64,000 nucleotides of DNA from Agarivorans sp050870875 (GTDB lineage: Bacteria > Pseudomonadota > Gammaproteobacteria > Enterobacterales > Celerinatantimonadaceae), in assembly GCF_050870875.2 (NCBI RefSeq), contig NZ_CP194041.2, positions 930,001-994,000 on the forward strand. The letters are read 5' to 3'. Positions 1 to 8,272 of this stretch are shown here, one piece after another; the stretch's first letter is position 1; every line of letters starts with the position of its first letter. Below the pieces are notes generated by a model. That model saw only the letters and a list, made by a program, of their open reading frames with translations. It had not been told where the DNA came from and searched no databases. The position numbers and the translations under genes were made by a program.

Positions 1-30
1 CGGGAACACTAAGCAATTTTGGATAAATAA

Positions 31-57
31 AAAGGTCGCATTAAGCGACCTTTTTTT
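31..57. terminator. Rho-independent terminator, probably bidirectional
   Basis: A 9-bp perfect stem (AAAGGTCGC / GCGACCTTT) encloses a 5-nt loop. A T-run follows on the plus strand and an A-run precedes it, so it can work in both directions. It lies 18 bp beyond the stop of the leftward nucleoside ABC operon, which it probably ends. Confidence 0.85.
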
Positions 58-74
58 ATGGGGGAAGTTATGTT

Positions 75-1040
75 TTATTCGCGTTCTTTGGTGTAAGGCA
101 CGCCAATCGCTTTGGGGGCCACAGCTTTACCAATAAAGCCAGCCAATAAGAAAACGGTGAGCACATACGGAATGGCTTCGATGGCTTGTACTGGAATCGC
201 GAAGTTACCAATCGATACCCCTTGGAGACGAATAGCCAAGGCATCCAAAAATCCAAACAACAAACAGGCGCTGAGCGCAGTAAACGGACGCCATTTCCCA
301 AAAATTAATGCGGCTAGGGCCATATAACCCTTACCCGCACTCATGTTGGGAATAAACTGAGCCGTTTGTGCCACCGATAAATATACGCCACCAATGCCAA
401 CCAGCAGACCACAAATGAGTACTGCGCTATAGCGCATTTTTACCACCGAGATCCCTGCGGTATCTACCGCTGCGGGCGATTCACCGACAGCTCGAAGACG
501 TAAGCCAAATCGGGTTTTAAACATCACATACCAAGCTAATGGTACGGTGATAATCAGTAAGTAGACTAAGGCAGAGTGGCCACTGATCAGTTCTGAATAA
601 AGTAAGCCGATCACCGGAGTATCGGCGAGAGCATCTGCGCCGGGTAGGTGGATTGGCGCAAAACGTGCGGCACCACTTAAAGCTGGCGTTTGCCCGCCTT
701 GATGGAACCAATGTCGGCCTAAGGTAATTGTTAATCCGGCGGCTAAAATGTTAATCGCCATACCACTGACAACATGGTCTCCGCGGTGAGTAATGGTTGC
801 AAAACCATGGAGTAGTGCGAGTAGCATCGAAATAGCTACCCCAGCCAGTAGCCCTAGCCAAGCAGACCCTGTCACATGGGCGGTGGCAGCACCAGTAAAG
901 GCCGCGGCTAGTAATTTTCCTTCTAAGCCAATGTTCACGATCCCTGAACGTTCACAGAACATGCCCGCAAGCGATGCAAAAATTAGCGGTGTGGCAACCC
1001 GAATCGTTGCATCTAGCATTAAGATAATGGTTTCAAACAT
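75..1040 (-). CDS. Nucleoside ABC transporter permease (NupQ/YufQ type)
   Basis: Inner-membrane permease of about 321 residues in the BPD_transp_2 family (ribose/nucleoside permeases), with successive hydrophobic segments and the family-typical stretch GIVNIGLEGKLL near the N-terminus. It should pair with the permease just upstream to form the channel of a nucleoside importer. I chose the ATG at 1040 (MFETIILML) because AGAAGGAG sits about 8 nt upstream. A longer in-frame start at 1079 would overlap the preceding gene. The preceding stop codon lies 1 nt away, so translation is probably coupled. Last gene of the operon, followed by a strong terminator. Confidence 0.9.
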   Translation of the reverse strand: MFETIILMLDATIRVATPLIFASLAGMFCERSGIVNIGLEGKLLAAAFTGAATAHVTGSAWLGLLAGVAISMLLALLHGFATITHRGDHVVSGMAINILAAGLTITLGRHWFHQGGQTPALSGAARFAPIHLPGADALADTPVIGLLYSELISGHSALVYLLIITVPLAWYVMFKTRFGLRLRAVGESPAAVDTAGISVVKMRYSAVLICGLLVGIGGVYLSVAQTAQFIPNMSAGKGYMALAALIFGKWRPFTALSACLLFGFLDALAIRLQGVSIGNFAIPVQAIEAIPYVLTVFLLAGFIGKAVAPKAIGVPYTKERE

Positions 1041-1041
1041 C

Positions 1042-2163
1042 TTAAGCAGCTCCTTCTGAATGGTTTGGTTTTTTGCCAAATAGCTTAAGATAGCCGCGCT
1101 CCAGCGAGGGCTTAAACATGTGCTCTAAGGCTCCAGAGAAAAGGATCACCAGCCCTTGCAGTACCACCACAATATTACGGTCTACCCCATATTCAAAGCT
1201 GAGTTCAGCACCGCCTTGATAAAGAAAACCAAATAGTAAGCTGGCGAGTAGCACTCCGAGTGGGTGGTTTCGTCCCATCAGGGCCACCGCAATTCCGGTA
1301 AAACCAAAACCTTCTACAAAGTTAAGCTTGATTTGGTGCAGTTCTCCTTGCAGAACATTCAGACCGAAGAAGCCCGATAACATACCGGAAATTAACATGG
1401 TTAAAACTACGATTTTTAGATAGTTGATACCAGCATATCCAGCGGCGTTGGGATTCGCGCCCACCGATCTGATCTCATAGCCCCAGCGAGTGTTCCAAAT
1501 AAATAGCCAAACAAATACACAGCAGGCTAACGCAAATACGAAGCTTAAATTGAGTGGACTCGGTGCTAGTTGAATACCAAACCAAGCCAGCATTTCGTGC
1601 ACTTTCGGTAGCCAAGATGAGACTGCAAAAACGCGACTTTCGGTGGCCATGGTACTGTCTGGTTTTAAAACGTCGACCAGTAAGTAGGCCATTAGGGAAG
1701 CGGCGATAAAATTGAACATGATGGTGGTAATTACGATGTGTGACCCGCGTTTCGCCTGTAAATACGCAGGAATAAAGGCCCACGCCGCACCGAATAAACC
1801 GCCAACTATAATGGCAAGGGGAAAGACTAGATACCAAGGTAAATACTCACCGACGGTTAGGCAGACTAAACCGACGCCAAGACCACCGATGTAGGCTTGA
1901 CCTTCGCCACCAATATTAAATAGTCCAGCGTGGAAGGCCACCGCTACGGCTAAACCCGTGAAGATAAAACCAGTCGTGTAGTATAAGGTATAACCAAAAC
2001 CTTCGGCATAACCAAAGGCGCCAGTCCACATGACTTTGATGGCATCTACCGGTGATATATCGATGTACATAAACAACAGGGCAGACACGAGAAACGCGGC
2101 AAAAACGTTGATCGCAGGCAGTAAGGCTACACTAACCCAAGCCGGTACCGGTGATTGACTCAT
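1042..2163 (-). CDS. Nucleoside ABC transporter permease (NupP/YufP type)
   Basis: Second permease, 373 residues and multi-spanning, with the family motif GLFNIGGEGQAYIGGLG after the first membrane segments and a long cytoplasmic-type C-terminus. Members of this family pair with a NupQ-type partner and a double ATPase to import purine and pyrimidine nucleosides. The start ATG overlaps the stop of the ATPase gene by 4 nt (ATGA), and the downstream permease begins almost at its stop. This is tight operon packing. Substrate assignment rests on family and on the nucleoside-catabolic neighbourhood; no specificity residue was checked. Confidence 0.9.
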   Translation of the reverse strand: MSQSPVPAWVSVALLPAINVFAAFLVSALLFMYIDISPVDAIKVMWTGAFGYAEGFGYTLYYTTGFIFTGLAVAVAFHAGLFNIGGEGQAYIGGLGVGLVCLTVGEYLPWYLVFPLAIIVGGLFGAAWAFIPAYLQAKRGSHIVITTIMFNFIAASLMAYLLVDVLKPDSTMATESRVFAVSSWLPKVHEMLAWFGIQLAPSPLNLSFVFALACCVFVWLFIWNTRWGYEIRSVGANPNAAGYAGINYLKIVVLTMLISGMLSGFFGLNVLQGELHQIKLNFVEGFGFTGIAVALMGRNHPLGVLLASLLFGFLYQGGAELSFEYGVDRNIVVVLQGLVILFSGALEHMFKPSLERGYLKLFGKKPNHSEGAA

Positions 2164-3725
2164 TGTGCGCCTCCTTGTGCTGAGTTTTTAATATGTTCAG
2201 GCACAATGTTGGCCATCATTAATCCTAAAGTTTTTTCATCGGCCTGTTCAGCACTGACTTCGCCAACGATGGCGCCGTCGAAGACCACTAATATACGGTC
2301 TGCCAAATTCATGATTTCGTCGAGTTCCACCGAGACCAATAGTACCGCCTTACCGGCATCGCGGGAGTGGATAATCTGTTGATGAATGTACTCAATGGCA
2401 CCAATATCGACGCCACGGGTTGGTTGCCCTACCAAGAGAATATCTGGATTTTGTTCCATTTCGCGGGCAATCACTAATTTTTGCTGATTGCCCCCAGAAA
2501 AGTTAGCGGTTTTTAAATTGCTATCATCGGGTCGAACATCCCATTTCTGCATGCTGTCCAGACAAGCCTTATCAATAGCGGCTTTATCTTGTAACAGCCC
2601 TTTGTTGTATTCTGCTAAATGATGGTAGCCGAGAATATAAGCTTCCTTCGCTGAAAACTTATTGATTAAGCCCTGTTTATGGCGGTCTTCTGGAATGTGA
2701 CCAACGCCCATGGCTCTCACTTCTCGTGGGTCTTTGGATTGTTCGGCGCTCAATTGGTGTTGATTAAGGCGAACGCTACCGCTACTCGGTTTTAAGATCC
2801 CGCTAAGCAAGCCGAGGATCTCTGACTGACCGTTGCCTGATACACCCGCGATCCCCACAATTTCTCCTGCGCGCACTTGGAAAGAGACTTCTTTCACTCG
2901 TTTTACGCCTGCAGGATCAACATAACTGAGTTGATTCACTTCGATTAAGGCTGCTTCCGGTTTTGCTTCGCCGCGCTCTACTTGTAATAACACTTTTCTG
3001 CCAACCATTAGTTCAGCGAGATTCTCTTGGTCGGTTTCGGCAGTCACCACATGTGCAACCATTGCACCTTGTCGCATCACCGAAACGTTATCGGTAATGG
3101 CTAATACTTCACGCAGCTTGTGGGTGATAATCATCACCGTGGTGCCCTGTTCGCGTAGTTTCGCTAAGATATCAAACAGGTGGTTTGCTTCTTGAGGGGT
3201 TAATACACCGGTAGGCTCATCTAAAATTAAGATTTTTGCCCCACGGTAAAGTGCTTTAAGAATTTCAACCCGCTGTTGTAGTCCAACCGCTAGATCTCCC
3301 ACGAGGGCATCTAAAGGGACATCTAGGCCGTAATCAGTCGCAAGTTGTTGCAATTTTTTACGGGCTTTACTAAGGCTTGTTTCTAAATTCCAGCCGCTTT
3401 CGGCACCTAATACAATATTCTCTAAGACGGTAAAGGTGTCGACCAACATAAAATGTTGATGAACCATACCAATGCCGGCTTGAATGGCTTCTTGAGAATT
3501 ATGCGGCTCGTAGGGACGACCATTGACTCGCATTGAGCCTGAGTCGGCATGATAGAAGCCGTAAATGATACTCATCAGAGTGGATTTACCGGCACCATTT
3601 TCACCAATAATGCCGTGAATAGTGCCTTTAGGGACTGCTAGATCGATGTTTCGATTCGCGTGAACGCTACCAAAACGCTTGTCGATTTGTTCCAGTTCAA
3701 TGGCAAAATCAGCTGCTTGTGTCAC
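2160..3725 (-). CDS. Nucleoside ABC transporter double ATP-binding protein (NupO/YufO, RbsA-like)
   Basis: 521-residue fusion of two ABC domains, as in RbsA/MglA/NupO. The first domain has a canonical Walker A (GENGAGKST), a signature-like VGLQQRVEI and Walker B LILDEPTGVLTP. The second has a degenerate Walker A region (GVSGNGQSE), signature FSGGNQQKLVIARE and Walker B-like ILLVGQPTRGVD. One strong and one degenerate site is normal for this subfamily. It energises the two permeases encoded directly downstream. It is separated from the binding-protein gene by a hairpin that should let the binding protein be made in excess. Confidence 0.93.
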   Translation of the reverse strand: MTQAADFAIELEQIDKRFGSVHANRNIDLAVPKGTIHGIIGENGAGKSTLMSIIYGFYHADSGSMRVNGRPYEPHNSQEAIQAGIGMVHQHFMLVDTFTVLENIVLGAESGWNLETSLSKARKKLQQLATDYGLDVPLDALVGDLAVGLQQRVEILKALYRGAKILILDEPTGVLTPQEANHLFDILAKLREQGTTVMIITHKLREVLAITDNVSVMRQGAMVAHVVTAETDQENLAELMVGRKVLLQVERGEAKPEAALIEVNQLSYVDPAGVKRVKEVSFQVRAGEIVGIAGVSGNGQSEILGLLSGILKPSSGSVRLNQHQLSAEQSKDPREVRAMGVGHIPEDRHKQGLINKFSAKEAYILGYHHLAEYNKGLLQDKAAIDKACLDSMQKWDVRPDDSNLKTANFSGGNQQKLVIAREMEQNPDILLVGQPTRGVDIGAIEYIHQQIIHSRDAGKAVLLVSVELDEIMNLADRILVVFDGAIVGEVSAEQADEKTLGLMMANIVPEHIKNSAQGGAQ

Positions 3726-3751
3726 TTTAGATTTCCAATATCTAGCGAATA

Positions 3752-3784
3752 AAAATACGCCAACCCCGTGGGTTGGCGTATTTT
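3752..3784 (-). terminator. Intra-operon hairpin/terminator between binding protein and ATPase genes
   Basis: A perfect 14-bp stem (AAAATACGCCAACC / GGTTGGCGTATTTT) with a 5-nt loop ends in a T-run on the minus strand. It lies between the stop of the binding-protein gene and the start of the transporter ATPase gene. The likely role is partial termination or 3'-end mRNA stabilisation, which would raise binding-protein level over the membrane components. Confidence 0.8.
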
Positions 3785-3792
3785 ATCGACGT

Positions 3793-4788
3793 TTAGAAGT
3801 TACAGGTATTATCAGACATGTAGTCATGAACGCTGATCTTACCAGCGATAATGTCAGCTTTAAGACCATCTACGTATGCTTTCATTTCATCGCTAATTAA
3901 GGCTGCATTGTTTTCATCTAGCGCCCAATCGATAGAATTTTCTTTTAAACCTAAGGCTTTAATCCCTGGTTTCCAAGAATTGTTGATGCCGTCTTCCCAA
4001 GTTCCGTAGGCTGCGACACCGACTTTCTTAACCATAGAAGTCAGCATAGTACCCGGTTGAAGGTGGTTTTGGTTTGAATCAACACCAATCGCAAATTTAC
4101 CAGCGTCTTTTGCTGCTTGGTAAACCCCTAAACCAGTACCGCCTGCGGCAGCGTAGATTACATCAGCTCCTTTAGAGAACTGAGATTTAGCCAATTCGGA
4201 GCCCTTTGCAGGATCGGCAAAAGCTGCAGGTGTTGAGCCTGTCATATTTTCTAATACTTTAATATCAGGATTGGCGTAAAGCGCGCCTTGTTTATAACCA
4301 CAGGCGAATTTACGGATTAATGGGATGTCCATTCCACCAATAAAACCAACGGTGTTGGTTTTTGAGGTTTTTGCCGCAAGCGCTCCGACTAAGAATGACC
4401 CTTCCTGTTCTTTAAATACGATAGATTGCACATTCGGTTTATCAACGACCATATCGATAATGGTAAATTGCGTATCTGGAAACTCAGAGGCGACTTTTTC
4501 GACTGAAGATGCAAAGTTAAATCCGACAGCGACAATCGGTCCAAAACCGCGACTGGCTAAGCGACGTAAACCCTGTTCACGTTGTGCTTCGTTTTGCGGT
4601 TCAAATTCGCGAACATCTACGCCTTTGTCTTTTTTAAATACTTCGACACCGTTGCGATATACGGCTTCGTTGAACGACTTATCAAATTTACCTGCGGTAT
4701 CGTAAACTACTGCTGGTTTAGCGGCTAAAGCGCTAAAAGATGCTACAGCGAAAGCGGCAGCTGTAAGCTTGGTTGCGAATTTTTTCAC
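3793..4788 (-). CDS. BMP-family nucleoside-binding periplasmic protein (PnrA/NupN type)
   Basis: 331-residue solute-binding protein of the Bmp/PnrA family. The N-terminus is a classic Sec signal peptide (MKKFATKLTAAAFAVASF, then SALAA-KPA), cleaved after an AxA-type site. There is no lipobox cysteine, so it should be a soluble periplasmic protein, unlike the lipoprotein members of Gram-positives. The FDKSFNEAVYRNG stretch near the mature N-terminus is family-typical. First gene of the importer operon. An AGGGAG-type ribosome site lies 5' of the ATG. Confidence 0.9.
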   Translation of the reverse strand: MKKFATKLTAAAFAVASFSALAAKPAVVYDTAGKFDKSFNEAVYRNGVEVFKKDKGVDVREFEPQNEAQREQGLRRLASRGFGPIVAVGFNFASSVEKVASEFPDTQFTIIDMVVDKPNVQSIVFKEQEGSFLVGALAAKTSKTNTVGFIGGMDIPLIRKFACGYKQGALYANPDIKVLENMTGSTPAAFADPAKGSELAKSQFSKGADVIYAAAGGTGLGVYQAAKDAGKFAIGVDSNQNHLQPGTMLTSMVKKVGVAAYGTWEDGINNSWKPGIKALGLKENSIDWALDENNAALISDEMKAYVDGLKADIIAGKISVHDYMSDNTCNF

Positions 4789-5222
4789 GGTTAACTCCCT
4801 GTTTTTTTAGAAGTGTTTGTATTATTTACAGCAATCTGACTAGCCTAGCTTGACCTGTTATATTTTCTGAGCTGCAATTGTGACTAAGCGCATAGCCTGC
4901 CTTACATTTCCTTGGTTAGCTACGGACTATCGTTTAGGCCGAAACATAACCAGTATCATCTGTAAGTATCAACGGACTTGCGCTGCGTTACAGTTGTCCG
5001 ATGAATAACTATCATTGCATCATGAAATTATCTTATGTTAGGCCTTTCTACCACTGATAAATATGCAGTGATCGAACTATAGAGTAGGGCGAAGGATAAA
5101 TGAATTCAATATTGCTGCTTCAGTATTTCACTAGATCATTGGGGTGATTAAGAGATATTACCTAGTTATGTGGGTAATATGCAGATAAAATCCAGTTTAC
5201 AGCTAAAATGAGGAAGGATATT
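4789..5222. other. Intergenic region, promoters of the BMP operon and of the tatD unit
   Basis: 434 bp between divergent units. It must hold the leftward promoter of the nucleoside importer and the rightward promoter of the 42-aa gene/tatD pair. I saw no clear CRP, PurR or riboswitch signature and no further credible ORF. Confidence 0.5.
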
Positions 5223-5351
5223 TTGAACCAGATCGTCAGATTTTTTCGAAAGTGCTTAGTGCGTTATGATCGTTGGTTAGCTGAAACTGGTTTAGATAAG
5301 CCTTGCCGAAGCTGTATTCCACGGGAGCATCTCAAGTCAGAGGACGATTAA
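5223..5351 (+). CDS. Small DUF5363-like protein upstream of tatD
   Basis: A 42-residue ORF with a TTG start, AGGAAGGA just upstream, and a stop 2 nt before the tatD ATG. The protein is basic in its first half (RFFRKCLVRYDRWLAETGL) and then carries a C-x2-C-containing segment (KPCRSCIPRE) and an acidic tail. The pattern YDxW...GL...RSCxP resembles DUF5363 proteins that I recall next to TatD-family genes in Vibrio. The function is unknown. Support comes from the ribosome site, tight coupling and family resemblance; the non-ATG start is the main doubt. Confidence 0.7.
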   Translation: MNQIVRFFRKCLVRYDRWLAETGLDKPCRSCIPREHLKSEDD

Positions 5352-5353
5352 CT

Positions 5354-6148
5354 ATGGCTTGGTTTGATACGCACTGTCATCTTGACTTTCCTCCCTTTGA
5401 TGCGGATCTTGCCAGTCACTTAATGAAGTTTAAGCAGCAGAATATTGCTCAGTGTCTGGTGCCAGCTGTGGGGCCGGATAATTGGCTACGGGTGTTACAT
5501 CTATCTTCCCATCCAATGTTGCATGTTGCGCTGGGCTATCATCCCTGCTTTTTCGATCCACAAGCTTTACAAGGTCAGCCTGAATTACTCTTAGCCGATT
5601 TATTACAGCTTGAACAGTTCGTCGAAGCTCATCGTCAGCAAATCATTGCTTGGGGCGAATGTGGCTTAGATGGTCGCTTCCCAGAAACTCTTGCTCACCA
5701 AGAGTTTGCTTTGGTGCGGCAAATTGCCGCTGCACAACATCAGCAATTGCCGTTACTCATTCATTCGGTACGTTTACATGATCGGGTTGCGCAATTATTG
5801 AAGCTGGAACAGTTTAATCAAGGTGGGATTATTCATGGCTTTAGTGGTAGCTATACTCAAGCCAGTCGTTTTGTTGATTTAGGTTTTAAGCTCGGTATTG
5901 GCGGAGGAATTACTTGGCCTCGCTCTGAAAAAACGCGCAAGGCATTGCGACGCCTACCATTACAGGCTTTGGTATTGGAAACCGACGCACCAGATATGCC
6001 TTTGTACCAGATGCAGGAGGCGTATAATAGTCCACTCAATTTACCAACGATTTTTAACTGTTTGTTAGAGTTACGCAATGAGTCTGCGGAACAGCTTCAA
6101 CAGGCCTTATGGGAAAATAGCCATCAGGTCCTAAATTTGTCGATATAA
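5354..6148 (+). CDS. TatD-family metal-dependent hydrolase (YjjV-like DNase)
   Basis: 264-residue TIM-barrel hydrolase of the TatD family. Metal-binding motifs appear in order: DTHCHLD at the N-terminus, GECGLD around residue 100, LLIHSVR, IIHGFSG and finally ETDAPDMP. TatD proteins are Mg-dependent 3'-5' exonucleases/DNases; the YjjV subgroup is less defined. The chosen ATG (MAWFDTHCH) starts two nt after the upstream small ORF, with AGAGGA as ribosome site. An in-frame ATG at 5303 would run through the small gene. Length is normal for the family. Confidence 0.92.
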   Translation: MAWFDTHCHLDFPPFDADLASHLMKFKQQNIAQCLVPAVGPDNWLRVLHLSSHPMLHVALGYHPCFFDPQALQGQPELLLADLLQLEQFVEAHRQQIIAWGECGLDGRFPETLAHQEFALVRQIAAAQHQQLPLLIHSVRLHDRVAQLLKLEQFNQGGIIHGFSGSYTQASRFVDLGFKLGIGGGITWPRSEKTRKALRRLPLQALVLETDAPDMPLYQMQEAYNSPLNLPTIFNCLLELRNESAEQLQQALWENSHQVLNLSI

Positions 6149-6232
6149 GCGGTCTTGACTACCGCCATTGTGCTGTTGCAATTTGTAGGAACGGCGTCAC
6201 TTCCATAGACCTTGGTTTCGAGTTTATCGCCA

Positions 6233-7663
6233 TCAGCGCTTAAATTTGTCGATATGTTCAGAGTTTACCGCCGCCACTGCGGCGCTGACGAGTTCACTTG
6301 CAGTCATTTGTTGCTCGCAACAGCCCAAACGCATCGCGGGGGTAAGACCCTCTTTATCTGGGAGTAGATAGTTAAATAAAGCTCGGTTTATTTCAAATAA
6401 GGCATCAACGGAACTAAAACTTTTCAGTTGTTTAGGCATATTTAACTGCAGGTGTTGGAAAAAGTTTTGGCAAGCTAAGGGTTGGGCTAAGGCGACCTTT
6501 GTCGGATTTTGTTGAGCACTGGTGATTGAGCAAAAAGCTCCGAAATCGGCGGGATACCAGCGATCGTTCCACCAACCAACCTTGTTACCCGCCGATCCCA
6601 TATCAGTTTCACTGCGGGGGTGGCGATAGACGTAATAAATATCGGCTCGTTGCTGTTTTATCTCTTCAACACACGACATAAGGGCTGCGCCACGGATACT
6701 ACTTTCGTGCTCGATGTAGTGATGGAAATTTTGGTTTTGGCTGGTAAAGGCGCTTAGTAATTGAAAGTGAGCGTAAGCCGTAAGTGCTGGCTGCAATAGC
6801 TGGCTGCCACGCAAGGCAGCGGTGCTACCGTAATGTAGATCTTCAAAGTGATAGCGATTCAGGGTGAGTTGGTAACGTCGTTTTAGCGCCTCAACGATCG
6901 GGCTATCCGATAATGGGGGTAACAGAGTAGAGGTTTTTTGTTGATAGTGAGCGCTATCGTTTAACTGCAGTTGGCTTTGGTTATGGGTGTGCAGTAATAC
7001 ATAACCGGAAGTGACTTCGGTTGAGCATAGTGTCCAGATACGTTTCTGTTCAGAAAACTCATGGATCTGGCTTTCGGTATGTAGTGCGCAGAAGCTTCTA
7101 TGCAGCACCCTTTGCTCCTGTTGCCGACTATAAAAGCGTAAACATTGATATAGGCGTTGCAATAGCTGGTAATAGATCTTCGGAGCAATCTCTAGCTGTT
7201 GCATTATTTGTTGTGGGTTGTGGCCTCGATTTAACAGGCTGAATAACCTTGATAAAGGCTCAAGCCCCTTGATGTTCACTTGGGTAAACACGTTTTGGCA
7301 CTTGCGGCATTGATAACGCTGGCTATTGGCTCCCGTCTTACCGTAGCGTTTCACCCCAACAGTCGTACCGAGGAAAAAACCGGGTTCGCAGTGGCTGCAG
7401 CCACAGGGGGATTTCGTTAGCTGCTGTTTGGCTTTTTCCTCAACAATTAAATTGACACTGTGGCTGTCGACCAATGGCGGATAACTGCCACAGGCTTTGC
7501 AGTGCAAGGCTGGATAACCCAAATGTTGACTTTCAGCTAGATAGTCAGAACTTTCGGTCAGGCCAAAATTTGGGCAGCGGCAGTTTTTGCAGCAGTTAAA
7601 CTGGTGTCTAAAACTATGTGCGGAGGCATTTTGCAGCTTTGCTGCCGCCTGAGCCTCATTCAC
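6233..7663 (-). CDS. Zinc-ribbon protein resembling a domesticated transposase
   Basis: 476 residues. The N-terminal third holds several CxxC pairs that look like zinc ribbons (CCKNCRC, HCKACG, CGCSHC, YQCRKCQNVFT), the last resembling IS1 InsA-type zinc fingers. A helix-turn-helix-like segment follows (QQIMQQLEIAPKIYYQLLQRLYQ). The C-terminus ends with an integrase-like YLLPDKEGLTPAMRLG stretch. No terminal repeats flank it and it sits among conserved housekeeping genes, so it looks like a resident, possibly regulatory, transposase-derived protein rather than an active IS. I recall similar hypothetical proteins beside nupC in related genera. Function unknown. A CRP-like site lies 67 bp upstream. 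Confidence 0.6.
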   Translation of the reverse strand: MNEAQAAAKLQNASAHSFRHQFNCCKNCRCPNFGLTESSDYLAESQHLGYPALHCKACGSYPPLVDSHSVNLIVEEKAKQQLTKSPCGCSHCEPGFFLGTTVGVKRYGKTGANSQRYQCRKCQNVFTQVNIKGLEPLSRLFSLLNRGHNPQQIMQQLEIAPKIYYQLLQRLYQCLRFYSRQQEQRVLHRSFCALHTESQIHEFSEQKRIWTLCSTEVTSGYVLLHTHNQSQLQLNDSAHYQQKTSTLLPPLSDSPIVEALKRRYQLTLNRYHFEDLHYGSTAALRGSQLLQPALTAYAHFQLLSAFTSQNQNFHHYIEHESSIRGAALMSCVEEIKQQRADIYYVYRHPRSETDMGSAGNKVGWWNDRWYPADFGAFCSITSAQQNPTKVALAQPLACQNFFQHLQLNMPKQLKSFSSVDALFEINRALFNYLLPDKEGLTPAMRLGCCEQQMTASELVSAAVAAVNSEHIDKFKR

Positions 7664-8272
7664 AATACACTCTCATTATCAACATATTCAGTTACAACTC
7701 TCACATTTTGTTCTCATTGACCACAATAGCGTGACTTGAGTCACGAATTGCCGTTGGTTTAGGTCCTACACTCATCAGCCTGTAGTCGCTAGTCATTTAA
7801 TCGTCGAATTTCGACTCTGCTTAGTGAATCACTAAGGCTTCTTTAAATAGAACGTCTCTAGCTCGCTTGAGTGGTTTGCGAGCAAGAATGATTGCCATTG
7901 GCAGAATTCAGCAGGTGATTTGCTGGTGCGCGTTTATTTACTTATTAAAAATTTAATCTCAGTTATATTTTGTTGGATTTTTAATCTGATTGTCATGGTT
8001 ATGCCATCTTAGGCAAGTCAGGTTTTATTATCAACACATTTGGTTATTTAATCGGCTGTTAGGCCGTATATGTCTATAGGGTTTGATCTGTCCCTCATTT
8101 AAGGCCTAGGGCCACGGTATCATTGCCGCCGTTATTATATCGGCTCGCAAACGGCCTTGCTGGGGACTCGATGTAACTGCAAACGTTATGATGCTTCGTT
8201 GATATTTGTTTCGCTTGAGAAGAATGAAACGGTGCTGATTGTATTAAAAGACAACTTAATCGAGAGACACGA
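7664..8272. other. 609-bp intergenic region between divergent zinc-ribbon gene and nupC
   Basis: It holds promoters for both directions. Apart from the CRP-like palindrome I saw no strong operator, no riboswitch and no credible ORF. A short inverted repeat GCTCGC/GCGAGC lies at 7861-7883. The long leader before nupC suggests several regulator sites (CRP and a CytR/DeoR-type factor would be expected), but their motifs are not clear by eye. Confidence 0.45.
7730..7745. promoter_or_regulatory. CRP-like binding site
   Basis: CGTGACTTGAGTCACG is an inverted repeat with the exact CRP core GTGA-N6-TCAC; only the outermost bases differ from consensus. It lies 67 bp upstream of the zinc-ribbon gene start and about 530 bp from nupC. 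CRP control is established for nucleoside catabolic genes in enteric bacteria, so it could serve either direction. Confidence 0.65.
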
